In this document: positions 56,501-64,000 of the stretch, piece after piece
Position numbering within the stretch: the first letter of the stretch is position 1
Layout: every line of letters begins with the position of its first letter
From: Coniella vitis
Lineage: Eukaryota > Ascomycota > Sordariomycetes > Diaporthales > Schizoparmaceae
Reading direction: 5' to 3'
Assembly (NCBI GenBank): GCA_011317545.1
Contig: WUJK01000003.1
Location: 124,001 to 188,000 of the forward strand
Length of the DNA stretch: 64,000 nucleotides
Translations under genes and position numbers: made by a program
Notes under the pieces: generated by a model
The model's input: only the letters and a program-made list of their open reading frames with translations
Told to the model about the DNA's origin: nothing
The model's database searches: none

Positions 56501-58309
56501 ATGTCTCGTCCTATAGCCGTACCAGCAACAGCAGGTCGCTCATCATTGCCCAGCATCATCACCACTTCTGCTGCCAATATGGATGAAGAGAAGGTTTCCT
56601 TTCCCGCTCTCAACTCACCCTATCCCGAGTCCTCGTCCTCGTCGCGGCGCAGTTTCAGAATGTACTCGTCTGCTTCCTCATCACCACGCTCCTCGGTCGG
56701 CACCTGGTCCCCTGCTACGCCGAATTTCTCGCACAAGTTCAGGAATCGCGTTCCCACGCAGATGCGTCGATGTATACCCATCTATGTCGGTTGTGTTCTC
56801 CTCATCCTCTTAGTCCTGAACGCAGACCTCCTCGCCTTCTCTGTGTCAAAGGGCGGCAACGGTGTCCAAAGGCGTGCAAATATCCAGAGCCATGATGGCC
56901 TTGTCCCATCCGCCCAGGGCTTCCCCAAGAAGGTGTGGCAGACATGGAAGACCAACCCATTAGAGTTTGCCGAACGAGATAGTACCACGGCAAAGACATG
57001 GTTAGAGAAGAACCCGGGCTTTCGATATGAGGTCCTTACAGACCTGAACGATATGGGCTATGTCGACTTCCACTTTGGGCCAGGCGGCTTAAACCGTCCT
57101 GACATTGTCGACATGTACAGGAACATCAACGCGACCATCATCAAGGCCGACTTGTTGCGATATATGATCATGTACGCCGAGGGCGGCGTATATGCGGATA
57201 TTGACGTCGAGGCCCTCAAGCCAGTCTCTCGGTTTATCCCAGATCACCGGTATGACGAAAATGATATTGATATGGTGATTGGCATCGAAATCGACCAGCC
57301 GGCATTTTCTGACCATCCTATCTTGGGCAAGAAGTCCAAATCCTTTTGTCAGTGGACATTCATGGCGCGTCCAAGGCTGCCAGTCATGCTGCGGTTGATT
57401 GAAAATATTATGGCATGGCTGAGCGACCTTGCCAAGGAGCAGAATGTCTCAATCCCAGAAGTCGAATTGGACTTTGACCAGGTCATCTCCGGCACAGGAC
57501 CGTCCGCGTTCACGGAGGCTATCATTGCTCAGATGAACCTGGACAGTCCGAAGGGCTCCCGTGAAATCACATGGGACCTGTTTCACGACCTGGATGAGTC
57601 CAAGATTGTGTCCCGTGTGCTGGTACTGGACGTTGAGGCGTTCGCAGCTGGACAAGGTCACAGTGATAGCGGTAACCACGACGCTCGCGGCGCCCTGGTT
57701 AAGCACCACTACCATGCGAGCAACTGGCCCAGCCGCCATCCTCGCTACCAACATCCCGCATACGGTCCAGTGGAGCAGTGCAACTGGGAGCCTGCTTGCG
57801 TAGCGAAGTGGGATGCAGATACTGCCGCTTTCGCGCTACTAAACGAGGAGGAGCAGAAGTTAACCATCGAGTTCCTTGAGAAGGAGGCAAAAGATTTAAA
57901 AGACAGGCAAGAAGCATTCTTGAAGGCACTCGGTGAACAGGAGCGGCAGCAAGCGGCGCAGCAGCAGCAGCAGCAGCAGCAGGAGCAACAGGGCTTGTTG
58001 TCCCCAGATCAACCAGCGATTGCACTGGATGCACAAAAGCCATTTGGAGCGGCTGGAGACGCGTTTCCACCGCAAGCAGCTCATCCCATTCTCGCTGTAG
58101 CAGAGCCACCTGTTGCAAAAGACGCTCCAGCGGCAGTCTTGGGTGGGCAAGCACCGAAACCTGTCGAAGTTGTTCAACCACCTACTGCACCGGAGGCAGA
58201 GGCTCCTGCCGCGCCTTTTGATCAGCCAATACCAGCTGCAGAAGCAAAAGAACCCGCTTTTGCACCAGCAGAAGCCGATACTCCAGTCGCGCCTGTAGGA
58301 GATTCTTGA
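56501..58309 (+). CDS. GT32 (Och1-like) glycosyltransferase, type II membrane protein (602 aa)
   Basis: Glycosyltransferase family 32 enzymes, such as Och1, transfer mannose to N-glycans or lipids in the Golgi. A Ser-rich cytosolic tail is followed by one membrane anchor at about residues 91-113 (CIPIYVGCVLLILLVLNADL). The catalytic domain shows PKKVWQTWKTNP, the core IIKADLLRYMIMYAEGGVYADIDVEAL with the DXD metal site at Asp233/Asp235, and later HHYHASNWPS. The C-terminal 170 residues are a poly-Gln run followed by Pro/Ala/Glu-rich repeats, unusual for the family and probably disordered. The start could also be the ATG at 56579 (MDEEKVSFPALN); 56501 is the first in-frame ATG near the leader end. 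Acceptor substrate unknown. Confidence 0.88.
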   Translation: MSRPIAVPATAGRSSLPSIITTSAANMDEEKVSFPALNSPYPESSSSSRRSFRMYSSASSSPRSSVGTWSPATPNFSHKFRNRVPTQMRRCIPIYVGCVLLILLVLNADLLAFSVSKGGNGVQRRANIQSHDGLVPSAQGFPKKVWQTWKTNPLEFAERDSTTAKTWLEKNPGFRYEVLTDLNDMGYVDFHFGPGGLNRPDIVDMYRNINATIIKADLLRYMIMYAEGGVYADIDVEALKPVSRFIPDHRYDENDIDMVIGIEIDQPAFSDHPILGKKSKSFCQWTFMARPRLPVMLRLIENIMAWLSDLAKEQNVSIPEVELDFDQVISGTGPSAFTEAIIAQMNLDSPKGSREITWDLFHDLDESKIVSRVLVLDVEAFAAGQGHSDSGNHDARGALVKHHYHASNWPSRHPRYQHPAYGPVEQCNWEPACVAKWDADTAAFALLNEEEQKLTIEFLEKEAKDLKDRQEAFLKALGEQERQQAAQQQQQQQQEQQGLLSPDQPAIALDAQKPFGAAGDAFPPQAAHPILAVAEPPVAKDAPAAVLGGQAPKPVEVVQPPTAPEAEAPAAPFDQPIPAAEAKEPAFAPAEADTPVAPVGDS

Positions 58310-60036
58310 GCAGAGGTTCCGTATCTCACTAGCAATGATCCACTGTTCTGCTCTTGTCCTATCACATTCAGGTCGATATTGTTTAAGGGTTGTTGAATTC
58401 TGGTCAACTTCGGAGGCCGGTGCATGGTATTTATGAAGAAACATGAAGCAACGAACTCATCATGGCGAAGTCTGCATATAACGAAATGTTAAAAGTGACG
58501 GCAACAAAGGAAAGGCTGTGGTGAACGAGAGTAGAGATAGCATGTCTGGAACACATGGCACGACGCTGATACAAGCCTCCCCGTTGTTGGTGTGCTATGC
58601 TACGCATACGGATCTTAACATCACACACGGCTGGAGCCCCTTAACGGCGCTGCAGCATTTTCGGAGAGAGGGTATTCCTCTGCGACTGATTCTGTTGCGC
58701 TGTGCCCTGGGAAGACTTGCACTGTCCAATCTCGGTGGAAGTGCTCCGGCGCCGTGGAGTAGAATGGTGCACGCTAGATGGAGACACGGCGTACATAGCC
58801 GAGCACAAGTCCGTTCCTTGTCCGGGGCCTGTTGCCGCCGTGCTAATTCTCGATATTTCGATGGGGATGGACAAAGGGAACTAGAGCCAGGGTACAGGTG
58901 TTGAGCCAAGGACTCTGAGCAACGAAATAGCGACAGGTTGAGTGCATGGAGAGTGCACAAAAGTAGAGTGGAAAGAAACTTTACAGAGGTCAACATTAGT
59001 ATATATATAGAAACAGTTGGAATAACACACGTAATAAGCAAATACAAAAAGAGCATCCAATCCTGCTTGTGTCTTACTGATTAATGTTATGGTTTTACTG
59101 TTTGGATATTGTTTCCTTCTTCTGCTATGCTGCTGTCTTGTTCAAAGTAGACCCACCTTATGATCGTAGTTGTCCTCATTCCACATCACACACGAACAAG
59201 TCACTGCATCAATCAATAGCACAAATTGTCCACAAGCTGAAGTTAATGAATGTGATTTCGATTAAGAAAGATTGTATTGCATTGTCGACTCTCCTCCATT
59301 TATCCAAAACCCCATGTCCCATTTCCCATTATCCAATAATCCCATCCTCCAACTCCCCACACAAGTGCCATGCTCCAAACGATTTCAGCCAGATTCCAAC
59401 GCACCACTCGGTTGCAGCTCGCTACTATACTTCGGGCAGACCTCTTTGTGCCAAAGCTTCGCCAACAATGCGTAGCGGGCAGACATGCTGAATGCTTGAA
59501 TGTCTGGAACAGAAACTCAAATTGAAAAGAGGCGTCGTGGATGGCCGTGAGCTCTCTGCACCCCCGTTGCTGCATTCGATTAGAGTCCCATTTTTCTTTT
59601 CCACCCTTCCCGCATGTGTTTCTTTGGGAGAGGTCTTTTGTGTGTGTGTCCCATGAGGAGATGGGGGAGTTGGATATCCTTTTGTGTGTGTCTCCCATAG
59701 GGTGGTGGGAGATTTTGTCTCCCTCCCATATATAGTCGGGCCTCTCCAAGCACTTTCTACCCAGCTGTCTGTCTGTACATAGACGAGGAAACAGGAACCC
59801 CTGACGACCCCCACCCCCTCCCCCTCGGACATGGTCAGGATCCCAAGGGACACTGGTCGTCCTGACCGGACCCGTCCGATTGTTGCTGCTTTTTTCTCTT
59901 GTGCAAAGGGCACTGGGCGGTGACTCCACCCCTTTCGACATTCCACCAGCCCACTCAAACGGACAAATTTTTGAAAAGGGCCCCTGGGTGTTAGACTCGG
60001 TGAAACGCGAGTAAGGACATCGACCGTTCACACACC
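58310..60036. other. Gene-poor tract, start of the accessory right end
   Basis: 1.7 kb with no supported gene. A diverged direct repeat of about 45 bp built on TTGTGTGTGT and CCCAT lies at about 59635-59700. Minus-strand frames of up to 280 codons run through here (59300-60142) but have low-quality sequence. Confidence 0.5.
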
Positions 60037-60283
60037 CAGGGTGAAGCTCCTGCCCTTGAAGAAGACCAGCGGTTGCCCGAGACGCGGGAACCGGTCTGTC
60101 GACACTGGCGTTTGGTTTGAAGCTGGTTGGCCAGCTAACCAACTGCTGTCACGACTGTTCCCGGCTGTCCATCTACGTCCAGGATGAAGCTCCCGCCTTG
60201 GAAGCAGACCAGCAGGTGCCAGAGACCCAGCAACCGGTTCTTCGACACTGGCGTTGGCGTTGCAGCTGGTTGGGCAGCTAACC
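60037..60283 (-). pseudogene. Two tandem fragments resembling the RNA ligase N-terminal domain
   Basis: Two ungapped 104-bp units (60037-60140 and 60180-60283), about 80% alike by eye and 143 bp apart, lie on the minus strand. Each includes a stretch matching the RNA ligase gene near 46010-46060. Unit B translates LLVCFQGGSFILDVDG and unit A LVFFKGRSFTLGV, against LVFFKGGSFILDVHG in the ligase. Over 49 bases unit B matches the ligase gene at about 41 positions. No catalytic domain follows, and stops end both frames, so they are decayed fragments of the ligase or of a paralogue. Confidence 0.6.
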
Positions 60284-61389
60284 CATTGTTGTCCCCACGT
60301 CTTGTTCCCGCCCGTTGCTCCCTTTCTTCCACATAAGGCCCCCGGCCAGGCCGGATCAGACGTCTCGACATAGGTTCCGTCCAGTATGGTTTGGAACGAA
60401 GACAAATCGAGCAAGCATCTGCCGCTTTCCAGGGCCCCGTGGCTAAAAAGCCGGGCCGGGCCAGTTGTCTTCCATCTCGGTGTCGTCGGCCACCGAAGCG
60501 ACTCGACTATACCCTTGTGGTATGCCGGGGCGACGAGACGCATCTTGTCCTCCTTGACAGACAGCCATCTGGAAGAATGACGGCGATCAATACAACGAGA
60601 TGGCCGAGGTGGATGCCGTGGGGGACAGAGCAGAGCCCACCGCCGCTATGAAGGAACCCTCGGACCCTTCTACTTCTTGGGTTTGGCCGTGCGGTGCTTC
60701 GCGAGATGCTGTTGCTGGGGTTGGGATTGGGATTGGGCCCCATGCAGCATTGCGAACAAAGGATTGAGCGGCCATGTTGCAGATTGCGCCCGTTCAGCAG
60801 CTTCAACAGCATGTGTGGCTGTAACTGCTTCTCACGATAATGCTGTGCATATGGCGTCGGCCGGGCGCTCCAGCGTACACACACCCCACACCTGGATAGG
60901 GCGGATCGCTGTGGAGGAATCGATTTTCTGTGATAGGAGTTGCAATAACATGCTGTAATAAGAATACAGAGCAGTTGTTGTATAGAACACGGCTTCCTTG
61001 TCTGAGATGCCAGCCGTGCTCTGCCTTTGGGCAAACCCCGTGTCCTCTGGACTCCTTGTCTTTGTCTGGATGAATGAATGAAGAACAAGGGACACACAAG
61101 AGAAGAAGCTAGCTGTACATTGATCATCTTCGACTGCCTTGTATGTCTCCCGGATCGGTGGGGTTTTGATCGCCTCGTCGAGTTTTGTATGAGGTTATCG
61201 CAGTAGCAGAGACGCCATTGGATTCGAGATGCTCGGGAACCCCATTGGATAGGAGTCGCTCAGGAACATGGCCTGTCAAGGTGCTGCTACTACGCTTGTA
61301 CCGTGCAGAGGCTGTCTTCCACTTCTCTGCATCGGCTGAAAGCTCCATGAGTGTCTTTGTGGGAAAAAGGTTTTTGCAACAGTGCTGTC
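60284..61389. other. Unassigned sequence between the ligase fragments and the orphan ORF
   Basis: 1.1 kb. A minus-strand stretch from about 60835 to 60677 reads as a helix-forming, Ala/Gln-rich peptide ending HLAKHRTAKPKK and may be the last exon of a small gene. I could not find an upstream exon. No other gene seen. Confidence 0.35.
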
Positions 61390-62136
61390 CTATCTTGTTC
61401 GATCAGCGGCAATGCGCCTCGCCTTGAGGCGACGGTCGTTCAGCCGGCGCGTCTCGGCCCGCTTCTCGGCGCGGATGCGCGCCACCGCATCCCGCTGGGC
61501 GGGCGAGAGGTCCGCGTCCTCTTCTTCGCGGATCCTCTCCCCCAGAGGCAAGCCGTAACACAGCGGTTTGTAAAGGGCCGCAGCCCGCTTCCAGGGCATC
61601 AGGCCCTGCCACAAGTCGTCCAGAATGGACGGGAAACCATCAAACACCATGCCACATCTGCTCTTGCTCGGTAGATGGTAGCCTCGAGGGCAAAATGGAC
61701 AAAGATCGACTCTGATGTGTTGTGACGGCGAAAGGATTGAAGAGTATTCAATGTAGACCATGTTGTAATGATATTGTACAAATGTTGTAATGATATTGTA
61801 CAAATGCTGTAATGATATTGTACAAATGCTGTAATGATATTGTACAAATGCTGTAATGGATGCTGTAATAATGACAATGCGCAGAATCTCCTTTCCGATG
61901 CTGAACTTATGGGAAAAGTTCTCAGCATCCTGAGGCTTGATGTTGGTGCCCCAAGCCAGAGGCCGCCTGACCGGGACATTCCGAAGAACTGCAGGAATCT
62001 CCCTCAGACTCTGCGCGCTCTTCACCGACGCCTTGTAGGCGTCTGGCATCTCCTTCACTTCGGCAAGGTATTCGCCAGCCGTTGCGAATTGATGCCATAC
62101 CCTTCCGCTCGTCGTCGTGCAGACAGTCGTGGCCAT
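61390..62136 (-). CDS. Orphan protein with internal minisatellite-encoded segment (248 aa)
   Basis: Open frame from the ATG at 62136 (MATTVCTTTSGRVWHQFATA) to the stop at 61390. The first 85 codons and the last 100 have GC-rich third positions and look coding. The 3' part is helical and charged (LSPAQRDAVARIRAEKRAET, then NDRRLKARRIA), with CPFCPRGYHLP upstream. Between them lies a 22-bp minisatellite read through in all three frames, giving the aromatic FVQYHY, ICTISLQHL and YNIITT blocks. It could instead sit in an intron, but I see no good GTRNGT donor. No family recognised, no signal peptide. Possibly lineage-specific. Confidence 0.45.
   Translation of the reverse strand: MATTVCTTTSGRVWHQFATAGEYLAEVKEMPDAYKASVKSAQSLREIPAVLRNVPVRRPLAWGTNIKPQDAENFSHKFSIGKEILRIVIITASITAFVQYHYSICTISLQHLYNIITTFVQYHYNMVYIEYSSILSPSQHIRVDLCPFCPRGYHLPSKSRCGMVFDGFPSILDDLWQGLMPWKRAAALYKPLCYGLPLGERIREEEDADLSPAQRDAVARIRAEKRAETRRLNDRRLKARRIAADRTR
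61761..61860. repeat. 22-bp minisatellite (four identical-length units plus a partial)
   Basis: Units start at 61761, 61783, 61805 and 61827 and each reads TGYTGTAATGATATTGTAC followed by AAA. The only variation is one C/T. A truncated unit follows at 61849. It lies inside the orphan ORF at 61390-62136. Confidence 0.9.
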
Positions 62137-62580
62137 TCTGGATGGATTTTGGTAATGAAGATGGAGGGCGGAAAGAGTACGGGGACTGTCTGTTTCAAAT
62201 CTCATTCTGTCGAGAGATAACAGAGCCTGAGACTCCGCAGAGCGTGCTCAGGCCACAGGCCACAGGCCGGGTTGTGACAGTCGGGGCATAGGCTCAGAGG
62301 GGCAAGGTGGCCATCAGTGGATAGCTCTGTCCAACTGGGGGATTGAGGTATGCAGATACTCTGCTCTGGAAGAGAAAAGGGATTGTTAGCATGAGTGACA
62401 GTGTACTGGGGTCGTTATTCTCAATGCTCGATAGTGCCAAGTGGAGGGGGGATCGAGCCCAATGCCATGGAGACGACGACAAGACGACAAGACTAGAGAG
62501 AGACTAGAAGAGAAACAACTTACTGGGTGAATCCAGGCTACGCCGGTAAAGATGCTGAATGAATGTTGAAAAGATACTGA
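62137..62580. other. Intergenic upstream of the orphan ORF
   Basis: About 440 bp with no gene seen. It presumably carries the promoter of the minus-strand ORF at 61390-62136. The phrase 'gccacaggccacaggcc' near 62250 is a short direct repeat. Confidence 0.5.
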
Positions 62581-62624
62581 AAGAATGCTGAAAGAATGCT
62601 CAAAGAATGCTCAAAGAATGCTGA
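62581..62624. repeat. 11-bp tandem repeat (four units)
   Basis: Four consecutive units of AAGAATGCTGA or AAGAATGCTCA, with a diverged unit before (from 62571). No ORF uses it. Confidence 0.85.
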
Positions 62625-62944
62625 AAGCCGTATCGTACTCCTTGCTTAACAATCTGTTGTTCATCAAATCTGTTAGCGAGCTGACCATACCGCAAAGAGA
62701 TGGCTAGGCTGTTCATTGAGGCCCAAACTTACATGGTAAAAATGATAGTCGACGAAACGCACCACAAGTGCTGCTCAGCTGGCCAAGTCCAAACAAGGAC
62801 ATGGCGTCGAGACCCAGTTCAAAAGGCCCATGTAGGCTCGTGTTGTAAGTGGCACGACCGCTCGTGTAACAATACTCTAGTTAACTGCCAGCTTTAGGAG
62901 CGACTCGACCCAAGGCAAAATTCTTGCTGGTCGAGTTGGCCATG

Positions 62945-63100
62945 TTGGCCGGGCCAAACAATGCCAATTGACATTGTCGACGGCCCAGCCACTGCATCCC
63001 AGTTGAAATCTGGCTTGCCATATTGGCCGGGCCAAACAATGCCAACTGACATTGCCGAGGGCCCAGCCACACCGTCCCAGTCAAATTCTGGCTTGCCAAC
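62945..63100. repeat. 78-bp direct tandem repeat within a minus-strand 82-codon frame
   Basis: Two copies (62945-63022 and 63023-63100) share GGCCGGGCCAAACAATGCCA and the later CTGGCTTGCCA, with scattered substitutions. A partial third copy lies at about 62915-62946. The period is 26 codons, so the minus-strand frame 63129-62881 reads a repeated peptide with RQCQLALFGPANMA twice. Whether it is expressed is unknown. Confidence 0.7.
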
Positions 63101-63337
63101 TGTGTGCTGTTGCCGAATGCTGCAGCCACGAGAGTGTTCTTGTTCTATCTTGTGGTTGATGACCTGCAGCGGTAGAAACGCGCTTCACAGGCTGTTCAGG
63201 CCAAGCTGGCCTCTCAAATGTCCAGCCTTACCAACAGCCCTAGTGATGTTGCAATTAATCAAGTTGTGGTACATGATTGCTTTTGACAGACCTGGGGCTA
63301 TCCAAGATTGGAATCTAGCATTAGCATCTGGCAGGGG

Positions 63338-63790
63338 CAAAAGAAGATTCAATGATAAGGAGGTGATGCCAAGGGGTAGAGGCAGTGTTCTTTGTTCTTG
63401 TGTTCCAAGCTCAGGTGAAGAAAAGAAGGCTGCTCAGGTACGAGGGAGGGAGGTTTTAGGGAGGCTCTCGAGGGTAGTAGGAGGCAGAAGAAGATCCAAT
63501 AACAAGGGGGCAACAAGGAGGCAACAAGGAGTAGTACAGGCCGTGCTCTTCAATCTTCTCTTCCAAACTCAAATGGAGGGGAAAGGATGCTAGGATGGGA
63601 GAGAGGCAGGTCCAGGGAGGCTTTCAATGATTGTAGGAGCAGAACAAGGTTCGACGACAAGGAGGTGGCAAGGAAAGGTGGCAAGGAGCGGTACAAGCAG
63701 TGTTTTTGAGATTCTTCGCTTCCAAAACTCGGGTAGAGGAGAGAGGCTGCCGAGTACAACAGAAGGGGGTCCAAGGAAGGCTTTCAATGT
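63338..63790. repeat. Three diverged tandem units of about 150-160 bp
   Basis: Units start near 63338 (GATTCAATGATAAGGAGGTG), 63489 (GATCCAATAACAAGGGGGCA) and 63649 (GTTCGACGACAAGGAGGTGG). Each is followed by a similar order of 'GGYACAAG/CAGTGTT' and 'TTCCAAA/ACTC' phrases and 'AGGGAGGCTTTC'. Purine-rich, no gene seen. The repeat family continues toward the window edge. Confidence 0.6.
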
Positions 63791-63870
63791 GTGGGTGATG
63801 GGTACTTACAAAACAGCTCTATCTGTCCCGCGACAGGACAGGCGAGCTGCGCCACGGATAATCCCCTGCT

Positions 63871-63906
63871 AGCTAGCATCCTCTGCTGTAGCAGTGGATG
63901 CTAGCT
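63871..63906. other. Near-perfect hairpin
   Basis: AGCTAGCATCC then CTGCT on the left arm pair with AGCAG then GGATGCTAGCT on the right arm, with one T-T mismatch and a 2-nt loop. That is 16 paired positions in 36 nt. No neighbouring gene explains it as a terminator. Confidence 0.7.
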
Positions 63907-64000
63907 GATGTCAAGTCCACCAGCTTTGTTGTCTGGGCTTTTCTTGGTGCAGTAGCTTGCACTACTGTGCTGGATGTACCGGAAGATAGCTCGCTGCATG

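Noticed and set aside
59300..60142. 280-codon minus-strand frame
   Set aside because: Built from (GT)n-like repeats and the ligase-fragment unit in a different frame; no consistent coding signal.
60677..60958. Candidate last exon on the minus strand ending HLAKHRTAKPKK
   Set aside because: Coding-like peptide but no start codon, no upstream exon and no recognised family.

Overview
The window comes from the nuclear genome of a filamentous ascomycete (Pezizomycotina, most likely Sordariomycetes; the class is an inference). The evidence is short introns (about 55-200 bp) with GTRNGT-type donors and CTAAC/CTGAC-like branch sites, CT-rich leaders, Mon1, Vps71, HDEL-tailed PDI and Kel3-like genes in fungal form, and a retrotransposon destroyed by repeat-induced point mutation (RIP). 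I see no bacterial, organellar or tRNA/rRNA genes.

Layout. 0-9 kb: a short Ser/Thr-rich protein, an MDR oxidoreductase, the vacuolar fusion factor MON1, and on the minus strand a large low-complexity protein of 1086 aa with one intron. 9.9-17.7 kb: one full-length Ty3/Gypsy chromovirus with matching 479-bp LTRs, a perfect GCTGG target duplication and near-complete loss of CpA/TpG, so no ATG is left. 19.5-24.4 kb: PDI, a small predicted mitochondrial membrane protein, and the SWR1-complex zf-HIT subunit Vps71. 25.3-27.6 kb: a small Cys-rich four-exon gene (tentative) and a secreted six-cysteine protein. 30-39.7 kb, all minus strand: a WLM/Wss1-type metalloprotease, a Kel3-like kelch/DUF4110 protein, and an F-box/beta-propeller protein ending in a CaaX box. 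43-47 kb: a second MDR oxidoreductase and a plus-strand RNA ligase of the Deinococcus Rnl (DRB0094/Rnl5) type. 51-58.3 kb: an acyltransferase-3 membrane protein and a GT32 (Och1-like) glycosyltransferase. 58.4-64 kb: a gene-poor, repeat-rich accessory tract with two tandem fragments resembling the RNA ligase N-terminal domain, an orphan ORF with an in-frame 22-bp minisatellite, several diverged tandem repeats and a hairpin.

The genes do not form one pathway. Housekeeping genes (vesicle fusion, ER folding, chromatin remodelling, DNA-protein crosslink repair) lie between long intergenic stretches. Those stretches share a recurrent 9-mer, TACATAGTA, found at least 11 times and never in a called gene. 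The best candidates for follow-up are the RNA ligase with its fragment copies, the RIP gradient inside the LTRs, a tRNA-like module and an antisense coding remnant inside the retroelement, the 9-mer, and the orphan genes at 25.4, 26.8 and 61.4 kb. All gene models and counts are read by eye; spliced models rest on splice signals, phase and protein continuity.
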